From Polytrichum commune (Eukaryota; Streptophyta; Polytrichopsida; Polytrichales; Polytrichaceae): a stretch of DNA of 60,000 bases. Where the stretch lies: NCBI GenBank assembly GCA_950295325.1, contig OX485807.1, positions 30,477,666-30,537,665 on the forward strand. Reading direction: 5' to 3'. Each line of letters starts with the position of its first letter. The first letter of the stretch is position 1. Shown here piece by piece: positions 32,404-42,863 of this stretch. Below the pieces are notes generated by a model. That model had not been told where the DNA came from. It saw only the letters and a program-made list of their open reading frames with translations, and made no database searches. The position numbers and the translations under genes are program-made.

Positions 32404-34287
32404 ATGCTTGGGTTGCAGGTGAATTCTTTTGTGCAGGATTCCGACTACGATGACGCCCATACTCACAGGGTTATTGCCTCCAAAATGGATATCCAAGACA
32501 TCATGGACGTCCATACACCCCATCCTGTTGTGCCTCTCTCTTCTAGAGAAGAGGCAATGCCCGGAATGGAGATAGACCCTGAAGAGGACCGGGATCCCAG
32601 TTCCCCAAGAGCGCAGCCCACGACACAAGAGCCTTTATACGGCCTTGTTCGCGACCCAATTAATCCAAGTGTTTTCCTGCTGGGAATAGACGACACGGAT
32701 GCCAGGGTTGTCTATTGTATCGTGACGGAGGCTAATCCCGACATAATGTCGTGGCGTCACGACACGTATCTGTCACGACATTATGCTGGATGCCGTCTTT
32801 ATCTTGACGAACTTGAATTTTACCGTATTTTTTTGTGTAATTACATTACCCCAATCAGGACACATAGGATTTACGATGTCCACGTATGGTGCCATGTCAG
32901 CAAAGTAGAGGTAAAGTGGGAAAAAAATTACTAGCGCCTGTCCCCCCCCCCCCCGTTCCCCCCGCTCCCTACGTTCCCTTCCCCCGTTCCCCTCCCCCAT
33001 CCGGCCTCCATCCGCCCCCCCCCCCACCCATCCGAACCCGGTCCCCCCTAATCCGAACCCGGCCCCCCCTAATCCAAACCCCATCCGGCCTCCATTCGGT
33101 ACCCCATCCGGCCCCCATCCAGCCCTCCATCCGGCGTTCCCCCCGTCCACTCCGTTCCCCTCCCCCCCCCCCCACACCCTTATTTGTCATATTTTATTAC
33201 TTTGATTTTAACAGAATGATAAACACAAAGGCAAAATGATTTACCTGGCAAGAGAAATATGCACATCCACGTCGGATTTTTCTGCCACATTGGATGCCAC
33301 CTTGGCAAGAAGGTAAGTATTTTACCCACCCTACTAGCTTCCCCCTAGTATGACCCTACGTGGACCCTATTATGTCGTGACGGAGGGGTCCGCCCCGACA
33401 CGACACATCATGACGTCATGACGGTGGCGGGACGTCGCGATAGACAACCCTGACGGATGCGCAGGAGACACATGTGAACTTCACTCCGATAAGGGTCCCT
33501 CATACCCCTGTTCTCTCACCTTTTGGGACTCCCACCTCTCGAGTTGGGTTTCCCTCAACTGCGGGTTCATCTCGTGCTGCAGGTGTTATGGCGGAGAAGG
33601 ATGTGGACCTTGCGGCAGAAGGCGGATGCACCGTTTCATCTGGAGGGGGATCTCAACATTCAGATCTACCCCCTATGGAGGGGAGGGATGTGTTGGAGTT
33701 GATATTGAGGTTTGATATCTCTCTCTATCGTGAGAGTCAACGAAAGAGGAACAAGACGCCATACAACGAATACCCTGAAGGCGCGGTCTTGGAGCTCTCC
33801 AATGAAGACGAGGATGAGATTAGGATTCACAATGCCATCTCTGCCTTGCCTACCAAACCTGGCAAGGTGAAGAAAGAGCCGATGTCAGTGTCCGAATTGG
33901 ACGAGAAGATGGAAAAGCGAATGAAGGAAGAGCTTGACCAACGGCTTCGAGAAGCTAACGAGGAGCACGCCAAAAAGATGGCCGCCATCCAAGCTAAGAT
34001 GGAGTAAGCTAGGTTGGAGTCTGCTCGAAGGCACGCTGATCTCATGGCTCAAAATCAACAGTTCTTGGCCCAGAGCCAACAATTCATGAGTTTGATGCAG
34101 AGCTTGCAGGCAAGGCCCCAAGTTGTATATGTAGCTCCCGAGGCCGGCATGTCGATGCCCACCACTCTCATGCGGCCTCCATCTAATAGCCATGCAGTTT
34201 ATATACCCGAGCATGCTTATCCAGCTCTCACGTTGATTGTCCCGCCCTCTCCCCTTGTTGTCGCCACTCCAGAGCCCTCCTCTCATC
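32404..34287 (+). pseudogene. Post-motif-I exon, acidic region and coiled coil (hAT-like insertion inside)
   Basis: It continues the motif I fold (MLGLQVNSFVQDSDYDD), then an acidic Pro-rich stretch to 32702, where a hAT-like element interrupts it. It resumes at 33461 in the same frame, with a Ser/Pro-rich segment and then a highly charged coiled coil (SELDEKMEKRMKEELDQRL, EANEEHAKKMAAIQ). A TAA at 34005-34007 stops it; the next codons read on as ARLESARRHADLMAQNQQ. The exon runs into the solo LTR-C target site TCATC at 34283-34287. Confidence 0.6.
32703..33452. mobile_element. Non-autonomous hAT-like element, ACGGATGC target duplication
   Basis: 750 bp with inverted ends CAGGGTTGTCTAT at the left and its near-complement at the right, flanked by a perfect 8-bp duplication ACGGATGC (32695-32702 and 33453-33460). 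CAGGG-type ends with 8-bp duplications are characteristic of hAT elements. It carries no transposase. Inside are a poly-C run and a CCATCCGGCC-type minisatellite (about 32941-33178). The Pro-rich and Gly-rich frames there are compositional artefacts. Confidence 0.85.
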
Positions 34288-36357
34288 TATGGTACTTTTG
34301 GGCCACCCCCTTTCGAGGGAGCCTAAAAGTATCACACAAGCCCTTCGGTGAAGGTAGCCTGCACTTGCAGGTGCCCAAGCCGAACCCGGATGATAGGTGT
34401 ATAACGTGAGTAGTTAGATTTTTAAGAGAGATTAAATATGCGTCGTAGTACCTCCGGAGGTTGGGCCTTAGTTTTTTACTAGTGTGGCTTTAAACTCCAC
34501 TAACCAATTTCATATCTAGTTCTAACCTTAACCTACAACCTATTTTACGCGCAGACGCACCAGCCTTGAAACCAAGGCAATCCTAATTTGTGAATTAGGA
34601 TGGTTCTGATACACCCAACCGGGTGTGACTCATACCACCCTAGCTCAATGAACGGAATAACGACAATTTGATGGACCATTCAATTCTTCCTATTTCTTTA
34701 CTTAGTTCTATTTAGTTTTCTAAGCGGGGGAACTTGGCCTAAGTCCCACCATTCACACAAATTCCTTCTTAATTACTTACTTTTGTTTGCACCTCCTACT
34801 TCACTACATTCACATATTAGGCATCACCCCTTACCTGGTTGGTACACCTCTTACATCGGAACCTTCTAAGGCCTCGTGCAGGTCCTTTGAAGGTTGACTG
34901 ACATCTCAAACCCATTCGAACATCAATGGTTCGAAGGGTGGTATCACTCTACCGAGTTAAGTTTCCGATTCGGGTCTCTTGCCAACAAGGGTTCACGATT
35001 TATTTTGTATGTTTTGATTGTTAAATGTGTTTATACTGGATAGACCACAAAATGCAACTCAATGGGACCAGGGTGACGGGCGACCTGTAGGTTCAACCTG
35101 TAGGTTCAACCTGTTGCGCAATCTTCATAAATTGGGACCATTACTCCCAATCTATGGGGCCAACAACATAATAGTGGATTCGCGGGTCATTAACCCCACC
35201 TTTCCACCAACAACATTAAGAGTGGTTATGTCGGTGATTAATCCGACTTACCACACACGAAACTTGCTAATAAATGAAACTATTACTACAAAACATACCA
35301 AGGGCCCCGAAAACAATGGAGTTGGGTATTCCCTTGGCGGTCAAGTGGTCAAGCCACTTGACCTTACGAGATAGGTGAGTGGGTTTAGAGATGCGTACCT
35401 TAGCCGCGCTCCCTCCAACCCTAAATGGAAGGCTAGCGTTAGTAAATTTACCTCAATTCTCCTCGGTTGATTTGGGCTCGATGGAGAGAAAAATGATAAG
35501 TATATTTTTCTAGCTTCTGAACTAAGCCTTCAGGGCATTGGCAGATGAGGTCTACAATGCCTCCACTCAAAATTCTACCATCCAACCTACCTCTACAAAA
35601 GAAGGAATAATTTTGTTGGTGTGTTAATAAACACACATTCTAACTAGGAGAAAGAATAGAGGAGGTTCTCAAGCCTTTCTTTTAGGCCATTAAGAATGCA
35701 TGCTAAAGGATTTTTTCCTAACTACATTGACGCAGGGCTTCGCCCAAACATTAGAGGAAGAGAGAGACCTACAAGGTGGAAGGAGGGGTTTTTAAACCCT
35801 CTCACAAAAGGGTTGGACCCCTCCTCCACCGGATCCATTTTTCAAACCCTTTCCCGAAATTTTGGCTCGGGGGTTTTCCCGGTTGAGGTTGCCACCCTCT
35901 CGCCGAGGTGGCTCCGACGAGGAGCCTAGAAATCTTTCTAATTTTTTGCCATCGAGTTCGCAAGGGGGCAAGTGGGCAAGTAGCCCCCTTGCTTTCTTTT
36001 TTTTTGTCTTCAAAAGTCTTCAAGCCGATTTTGTCTTCTTACGTAGAACACCTCCAATAGTCTTGTGTGCCTCACACTAACTAATAAACTAACACTTGCT
36101 TAGCTAGCATCTACTAACATTTGCTTAATAACTAGCATCTACTAATATTTGCTTAGCTAGTTGCTTTTACTAGCTAGCATATTTTTTTTACTTTGCTATC
36201 TTCTAGCACTACTTAGTTTCATTTTGACCTTCCTTCTTCTAGGCTAAATGCTAAATGAACTAATTTTCCCTAAATTCCCTATCAATTCTAACTTTTAATG
36301 CTAACATTCTAACTAAAAGTGATCCCGCAGAGTGGTGGACCACTCAAAGGGTTCACA
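34288..36357 (-). mobile_element. Solo LTR-C, TCATC target duplication
   Basis: 2070 bp, the same family as the LTRs at 7491 and 14954 but older: it starts TATGGTACTT where the young copies have TGTGGTACTT. It lacks about 0.9 kb present in them (after gatttgggctcgatg, 35482) and carries an extra 150 bp or so near 34838-34975. TCATC flanks both sides (34283-34287 and 36358-36362). Its insertion interrupts the coiled-coil region of the ParB-methyltransferase gene. Confidence 0.92.
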
Positions 36358-36362
36358 TCATC

Positions 36363-36649
36363 CTACAGGAGTGGAGGATATACCGGCACGTGACACGGCG
36401 GGTGCCACCGAGACAAATGTCAATGAAGGCAACGCCCCCATCGGCGATGAAGATGTACATATGTGGGGCAGCCAAGACTCCACAGATGAGGATCAATCTT
36501 ACGTGGATACTCAAGGGTCGCAAGCGGCTGGAGACACCTTGTTGGTGGTCGAAGATCTGGACAATTTTGTGGGCGCGCGTCCGGATCTTGTGCCCATGAC
36601 GGGGCCAAGTGAGGGAGGCACTGCTGGCGCGGACCTCGCCCCTGAAGAG
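36363..36649 (+). pseudogene. Acidic linker exon of the host gene
   Basis: It resumes the frame broken by LTR-C (PTGVEDIPARDTAGATETN) and is strongly acidic and Gly/Thr-rich. It ends at donor gaagag|gtaatc in phase 0. A gggcgcgcgtccgg near 36571 inside the coding sequence looks like the palindrome core but is only half of it, so it may be chance. The following intron (36650-36990) has a clear palindrome at about 36678-36699. Confidence 0.5.
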
Positions 36650-36990
36650 GTAATCAACCTTTGAGCATGCCTCCCATGTTACGGACGCGCGTCCGTATCT
36701 TCCTTGTCTGCCTCCTTCGTGGCATGTGTATATTATCGAGTTCAATCCTCGACTTCGCCCGACAGGTGGATACAATTTTGTTAGCATAGATTCCATTAAC
36801 TTCAACAGATATTTTTTGCGACAATGTATATTATTCACCAAATGTGTATCACCAATTACATTAATACCAATTTTTCAACTGGATGGTTCGGATTATTTTT
36901 GGCCTTATAATTCTTTGTTGAGTTTATCCATGCTTGTCAATTGGTTTTCTTGAGTAGTACCATTTACCTAGATAGAATGTTCCATCACAG
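36650..36990 (+). other. Intron before the FCP1 exon, with a palindrome
   Basis: 341 bp from gtaatc to catcacag. A perfect 18-bp CpG palindrome (tacggacgcgcgtccgta) lies at about 36680-36697, close to the 5' splice site. This is the third assigned intron of this gene holding such a site. Confidence 0.6.
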
Positions 36991-37366
36991 GGTCCGTCGG
37001 AGATATGTCGCAACCCTGCGGGAAAACCAAGCGCGCCCATGAGGAAACCGTTCATAATATTTGACCTCAATGGGGTGCTTTGTCATTCCAAACATATCTC
37101 GCATAGTGCGTCCAAGGGGCCCTTCTGTAGTCCACAAGACATGGATTACGGCGGACATTTCGATACTCTCATAAATAAGAAGGTTGTACGTGCCCGCCCC
37201 GTCTTGAGGAGCTTCCTTCGTGAGGTCCTTGGCTTCGCACATGTCATCATCTGGAGCTCTATGCTCATGGACAACACGAAGGCCATCGTTGGTTTCCTTT
37301 TCCGAGAACTCGCAATGCCATGCTTGCTTCTCGGTCAAGAACACTGTGATGACCTCTATGACCGTA
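36991..37366 (+). pseudogene. FCP1-like HAD domain, N-terminal half
   Basis: After the acceptor comes GPSEICRNPAGKP, then MRKPFIIFDLNGVLCH, the HAD motif I region of FCP1-like phosphatases. RPVLRSFLREVLGFAHVIIW and SSM ... NTKAIVGFLF follow, the usual FCP1 core. The second catalytic Asp of DxDx(T/V) is Asn (DLNGV), a variant I associate with plant FCP1-like proteins, so activity is doubtful. The MULE inserted after CDDLYDR; the domain resumes at 50551. A possible separate ATG lies at 37039. Confidence 0.75.
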
Positions 37367-37426
37367 GGGGGAGTGCTATCTTGTGAGCGGTGAGCAGTGA
37401 GCGGTGAGCGATGAGCGGTGAAGAAA
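37367..37426 (+). repeat. Left terminal inverted repeat of the MULE
   Basis: A unique outer part (GGGGGAGTGCTATCTT), then six or so GTGAGCGG-like octamers. It pairs with 50479-50541. The octamer array is a likely transposase-binding region. A third copy of this end, from another element, is at 53966-54018. Confidence 0.85.
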
Positions 37427-38057
37427 ACAAAATATTTGGTAATAGGACCCCGAGTATCCTATAACCGTGGCCTAAAGAAATAATTTTTTAGGGTTCAATA
37501 ATAAGAAGATTGGGGAGGACAAATAATATGAATGCTAGATTGCAAGTAGTGAGCAATGAAAAAGACCAATATGTACACGACTCGGGGTTGCTAGTATGTG
37601 AGCATGCGAGCGTGAACATGTGAGCATGCGAGCGTGAACATGTGAGCCTTCAATTTTTTCTCGGTTATGGTTTGTAAATCCGTTGGGGGCCTATGACTGT
37701 GGAATTACATGTAAAGGTCTATAGTCCAAATGAACAACAAATGAGAATGTTGCTATAACAATTTTATACTAAAAATGAACTAATATACATTTAATTGTTG
37801 AGATAATAATAATGTAATTGGAGACAATGTGTAAGCAAACTCATGTTGAAAACAAATGTAGCATGTTAGAATGTCTCACTATAATACACATCAATGTAAA
37901 ATTTAAATACATCATAACACCATCATGAAGGTGACATTTACGAAGTCCAAAACATAAAGAACAACAAAAACGGATTGTAGATATAAATCGGGTAGTAGAT
38001 TAAAATTGTTGAAGTTCTTGGAAATCAAATTTCAAAAATCAAATCATGAATACAAAC
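37427..38057. other. Left subterminal region of the MULE
   Basis: AT-rich and without a gene. It contains cctataaccgtgg (about 37457), also present just inside the second MULE end at 54110, and a 26-bp direct duplication (tgagcatgcgagcgtgaaca) around 37599-37645. It serves as the 3' flank of the minus-strand methyltransferase gene. Confidence 0.5.
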
Positions 38058-38285
38058 TTAAATATCGTCGGACTCAGATGCACTGAGTTCAAAATAAGCA
38101 CATACTCTAGTATCGTAATATCTACGAGGTGAAGGTGAAATTGAAGATGAAGTAGATGAAGCATTAGCATAAGCTTCAGCTAAAGCCTCAGCATACACAG
38201 GGAGGCTCTGAGGATTAAGAGAGGGGCTTCTCAATAATCCACGGTGCCGATAAAATGACGAGATTTGTATCGGTGATGGATTCAT
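38058..38285 (-). pseudogene. Ser/Asp-rich C-terminal tail exon
   Basis: It follows acceptor tttgtag at about 38292. The frame ending SSSISPSPRRYYD ... FELSASESDDI then stop is the plausible tail; the phase from the previous exon predicts the neighbouring frame, so a frameshift or another splice site is needed. The second MULE copy ends similarly (DHSDSDLM, 55354), supporting an acidic tail as a shared feature. Confidence 0.45.
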
Positions 38286-38397
38286 CCAACTACAAACAAC
38301 AAACCATGTATTAGAACATGTAACAACAAATTAGAATACAAAATCTAGAATTTGCAATTGAAGTTGTTGAGAAAAAAACAATGAAAAAACTTACTCA

Positions 38398-38954
38398 CAT
38401 AAGTTAAGAAGTGCAGCGTCTTCTATTGGAGTATCATCATCAAAGTCCATACCATCGCATGAGGTATCATTTGTAGGTGTTTGAAGAGGCTTTAGTACCT
38501 CATCAAAGAGTTCGGCATCACTTTCTAATGCTAGAATATGACGATTGGATGAATGAGCCGCTCTAATATAAGAACCTGGATGAAGCAGAACATTAATTAG
38601 AAAAATACGAACATTGAAGTATGAATTAAAAAACATATGAACCAATAATTGGATACTGTAATATACAATACCTGTAGAAGCAGTCATGTCTGCCACAATA
38701 CCGCCTACAGGACTCAAACCATGAACAAATAACTTCATTAAAACTTCAGACTTCTCCTTTGCACCCCTCCATGACTTGCCATCTCTTTGTCTACATAATT
38801 GAATTTCCATAGTAATAGAGTTGAAGAGAACGTCATCTGTGGCTAAATCGACCTCAAGAATTGAAGGATGCATGGTGATCAGAAGTTCTTGAGGTTGCCT
38901 CGCAATGGGAATTGAAAATGATCGAACCAATAACAAAGCCTTGAACTTCAAAGT
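38398..38954 (-). pseudogene. Methyltransferase motifs X and I (two exons)
   Basis: Exon 38954-38672 encodes RGAKEKSEVLMKLFVHGLSP and GGIVADMTASTG. After a 97-base intron, exon 38575-38398 continues in phase SYIRAAHSSNRHILALESD. The pattern (K-E-K-S then L-P then D-M-T-A-S-T-G then A-A then R-H-I-L-A-L-E) matches motif X plus the SAM-binding motif I and acidic residue of class-beta DNA methyltransferases. The intron splits the glycine loop. The Thr-Ala-Ser-Thr-Gly loop replaces the usual F-x-G-x-G. Confidence 0.7.
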
Positions 38955-39055
38955 CTGAAAGTCAATATAAAATTGAAATTAAAAAATATACAACACATAA
39001 AAACAAATTCAAATATGAACCAATCAAAATGAAATCTCATAATTGCTACTTACAT

Positions 39056-39404
39056 TTTTGGACGGATTCATAGGATTTGCCAAGTGCAAGGAATTAATGA
39101 TAGTCCACTCATCCTTGATTTTGATCTTATAGTTCTTGAAGAATCCTGCCACTTCTCTCTTCACGGCAGAACTGTTAGGATAAAACAAAAGGAATGCTCC
39201 ATCATCATGAAGATAGGTAAGAGCAAATGCCATTAATATGTTGAGAAAACTTGGAATGTTGGCATTCCAAGGGGGAATTTGAGATGGCGGATCCGAGACA
39301 CCTGGAACCCGAAGACCATCTGGGTAATCCGCAATAATGAGGTCCACAGCAGGTTTCTTTTGCAATTGGCCATAAAAAAAAAATTGTCTACCTTCATCAA
39401 CCTA
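39056..39404 (-). pseudogene. Methyltransferase motif IV exon
   Basis: Clean splice sites on both sides. KPAVDLIIADYPDGLRVPG has the hydrophobic strand and Asp-x-Pro of motif IV but reads A-D-Y-P in place of the usual D-P-P-Y. It is followed by a helix and LHDDGAFLLFYP, a typical next strand of the fold. The relative at 56435-56803 reads A-D-I-P at the same place, so the change is a family trait and not decay. Confidence 0.7.
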
Positions 39405-39539
39405 CAAAGATAAAATATAAATATTACAATTCATGAATAAAGACGATAATTAAAAGTAAAAAATGAAATAACGTGACAAAATACGAGTGAAACTTTATAA
39501 AACTTGAATAAAGTAAAAACTGTAAAATAAAATGAACTC

Positions 39540-40410
39540 ACATTTGATAGAAAAGCCACAATGTCGTCATGTGGTGCACGAAATGTACCTGTTTGCTTCT
39601 TATCCTCGATAATCTTCACAAAAGAATCATTCAAGATTAAATCCGAAGATGTATGATTTGCAGGTAAAGGAGGCAAGATATTCATCATACCTCTAAGCTT
39701 GGGAGGCATATCCAAGGTAGGAGAAGGGGTTGTTTTCTGCCGCTTTGAAGTATGAAACATTGCCTCTAGATTTGAAGAAGAAGGTTCAGTAACTACAAGG
39801 TTGTTGAGACTGCTTTGAATTGAAGCATCCTCATCGCTATCATGAATGAGGAGGATTGGTCTTTTAGGCTTAGATTTTTTTTTTGGGCATTTTGGCTGCA
39901 TCCTCATCCATTATAGAGGGAACAATTTTAGTTGTACCCTTGAGGGCGGGTTGAATGGAATCTCGAAGGGCAATATCAAAAGTGGGAGGTGATTTAAGAG
40001 GACAATCCAAATACCACCCACATTTTTCAAAATGCACAGGATCCCAAGATTTCATGATCCCCTCTGTGAACATGCATTCTTCACTTTCGATATCCAAATA
40101 ATTAGCCAAAAAAATGGGAGATTTGGAAATGGCTTTCGCAGGAAATAAGACATATTTGAAGTGCCTATAAAACACCCTTCGCATGGCTGGATAAAAATTG
40201 AGTTGCTTGTCAATGTTATGATTTTTGTAAACTCCCTTATCCACACCGAATTCACGAAAAAATGCAGTATCTCACAATGATATGCGTATTGCCTCCACAT
40301 AATCAAAAATAGTGGGCAAAGGATCCATACCATCTGGAAGGTAGTTGATGGACACATACATATCAGCCACAGTAGCATCAAAGAGCTTCTCGGTCTCAAT
40401 AGCCAACTGC
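39540..40410 (-). pseudogene. Helical and Lys/Ser-rich exon between ParB-like and methyltransferase parts
   Basis: It starts after ttggcag (LAIETEKLFDATVADMYVS) and ends FRAPHDDIVAFLSN at donor gtgagt. Two lesions are visible: a TGA at about 40271-40273 (RISL, stop, DTAFF) and a one-base shift in a run of nine As near 39875-39883, after which PKCPKKKSKPKRPILLIHD continues. The basic PKKKSKPKRP stretch is a candidate nuclear localisation signal. No catalytic motif was recognised. Confidence 0.5.
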
Positions 40411-40527
40411 CAAATACAAAATAAAGATTAGAAGAATTAAATGATTGAAAAAATATTAAAAATAAATTAAAAACATAGACAAAAAATAAATGAACCAAAC
40501 ATAATAGAAGACGAAAAATTATCACCT

Positions 40528-40942
40528 GAGCCCACCAAGTAGCTTTATGAAGCCACTTAGGAAACTCTATATCATTGAATTTTGGTTTCGGAAACTTGAG
40601 ATCCTCACGAAGAGCAGGTGAACTGTTCCACCTCTCAAGCCACTTAATCTTCATAGATGTGTCCATTGCCGAAGTTGCTAACATCCAAAGTTTTTCTTGA
40701 TTCATCTCAGGGTTCTCATCGTGAGTTTCATAATGAAATTTCACCTCCTCTATGAACATAGGAGAATTTTTAGGATCCGCAATGGGAAGTTGTTTCTTCA
40801 ATTCCGAATGAGAAGTCAATCTCACCCTCTCAACAGCTTTGGAAATAAATTCATCTACTGCACTCGAAGTCCAATGTGCAGGATCAGGATATTTTTCATA
40901 AAATTTCCTTTGAGCAGTAACAGCAGCATCTCCCAACTCTTG
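40528..40942 (-). pseudogene. Helical linker exon
   Basis: From acceptor ttggtgtag to donor ctcag|gtgata. It encodes QELGDAAVTAQRKFYEKYPD through KWLHKATWWAQ, open throughout, with no recognised domain. It corresponds in position to the helical segment of the 28.76-kb exon in the other gene. Confidence 0.5.
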
Positions 40943-41415
40943 CTACACCAAGGAAAAAACATATAAGAATATAAATAATCACACACAACAAAAATAAGAT
41001 GCAATAGAAAATATAGTTATAGAAATCGAAATAAAAAAAAAACAAGAAAAAATATACAAGAAAACAAAAATCGTGAAAAATTAATACTTCAGAAAAAATA
41101 ACCTGGTAAAGAAATCAATTAAGAGACTCAACAGTCAAAGTAAACCAAGTCCTATGTTTGGATTTTTGTTTGGCATCAGCGGCAGTAAGATCTTCTTTGG
41201 AAACAAGTTTCTCAAAATATGAAAGTGGTTGTCCAGCAATGCTTTGAATACGAAAAAACTTATGAACAAGATTGGTACAAACATGGGATTTTTGGTTCCT
41301 CCTGTCAAAACAAAACAACCTATGATAAGCCAAAGAAAAGAGATATACAATAAAAAGAAAACTACAAAAAAAACCAAAAAAACCGAACAAATAAAAAGAT
41401 AAGAATGAAGTAATT

Positions 41416-41981
41416 ACCAATTGACTTCATGTAAAGCTGCCAACATGGTTGCAATATCTCCTTTGACGTCCAAAATAATACTTTCAACAGCATAATGCCA
41501 AACCGGATCATGTGTGTGATCTCGATTAATAATGGGCAACCATGCTTGCAAACGGTGATTTCCGTCCCACACCATGAACATTTTGCCAGAGAAAACTTTG
41601 AGGTCCTCATCAGCTTGCAATATTTTTTCAAAGGCATCATTAGCCCTCACCCAATTCTCACTCCAAGATTCAATGATACTATCGGTAATATCTACTGTTT
41701 TTCCCTCATTATTTTCCAAGGCCACATAAAAAACCCCATTGCCCTCCATATAACCACAAGCAACAAAATGTGCAGCCAGGTTCATAACGTCATTTTTATA
41801 AAAAAAAACCTTACAACAAGCAATGCAATCATTCGACATAGTGGAATGTTGAATTTAGATTTTGCCCTTGGTTGATACCTCAACCGTTCAAGACGGGAAG
41901 ATGTGTTGACAGTTTCTTTCTTAAAAAATGCATGCAATTGTATCTCCAATTGATCTTCAGAAAGAGGTACAACTTCCAAAT
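41416..41981 (-). pseudogene. ParB-like exon (DGNHR) of the MULE gene
   Basis: Acceptor gctttag gives phase that joins exactly to exon 43951-42864 (gaa g|at ttg). After about 55 residues a one-base shift at a T run (41804-41812) leads to the frame with GKMFMVWDGNHRLQAWLPII, a good match to the G-x-H-R signature of ParB/sulfiredoxin-like proteins (better than the DGQHS of the other gene). It ends HEVNW at donor ttg|gtaatt. In bacteria and phages ParB domains are often fused or adjacent to DNA methyltransferases, which supports the pairing here. Confidence 0.65.
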
Positions 41982-42156
41982 CTAAAGCACAAAACATATC
42001 ACCCATTTGAAAAATAAAAATAAATTAAAAGAAATATATACATAGGAAAGAAATCACATATCCAAACTAAAATAAAATGAAAAAAATTAAGGAAAGTGAG
42101 AGTATACATAAGAGAGAAAACCACATATTCCCAAAAAGTCTGAATTTTGAATATGG

Positions 42157-42843
42157 ATGGCCGTTAACGGCCACTCTTCTTGGAGGAAAAAAATGAAGAA
42201 AATGAATGCATACACACATACATGTCTACATGTAGCAACAAAATTTGAAATAAGAATAAGGGTGGCCGTTAACGGCCACTCTTGTTGAAGGGGAAAAAAA
42301 AATGAGAGAAATGGGTATATACATGTCGAAAGAAACCCTTATGAAAAAAAATCCGAAATGTGAATAAAGGTGGCTGTTACCGGCCACCCTTATTGAAGGA
42401 AAAAAAATGAGACAAATGGGTGTATACATGTAGAAAGAAACCCTTATGAAAAAAAATCCGAAATGTGAATAAGGGTGGCCGTTAACGGCACCCTTATTGA
42501 AAGACAGAAAATGAGAGAAATGGGTGTATACATGTAGAAAGAAACCCTTATGAACAAAAATCCGAAATGTGAATAAAGGTGGCCGTTAACGGCCACCCTT
42601 GTTGGAGGAAAAAAAAATGAAGCAATTGAGTGCATACACGAAGAAAAAAACACATATGGAGAAGAGTTTGAAATTTCAAGGACAAAAAATTTAAAGAAAT
42701 GTGTGTATATTTGAAGAAAGAAACACATATACTCATAAATATAAGATGCAACAAAGGGTGGCCGTTAACGGCCACACTTTTAGATGAAACAGACTACAAC
42801 ACAGAAGTGGGCATCATAGAAAGGGTGGCCGTTAACGGCTACC
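42157..42843. repeat. Seven-copy palindrome array in intron 1 of the ParB-methyltransferase gene
   Basis: Core TGGCCGTTAACGGCCA in repeats centred near 42165, 42270, 42378, 42483, 42587, 42766 and 42833. The first five are about 105 bp apart, the last two less regular. Spacers share tgaagg, aaaatgagagaaatgggtgtatac and gaaacccttatg words. Three copies have single changes (ctgttacc, a missing base, or ctacc). The intron runs from 42863 down to 41982, so all seven lie within it. The plus- and minus-strand frames here are artefacts. Confidence 0.85.
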
Positions 42844-42863
42844 CGTTTGGAAGAGAAACACAC

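Noticed and set aside
32773-33239. Pro-rich (+) and Gly-rich (-) open frames
   Set aside because: They lie on the C-rich minisatellite inside the hAT-like element and are mirror images of base composition.
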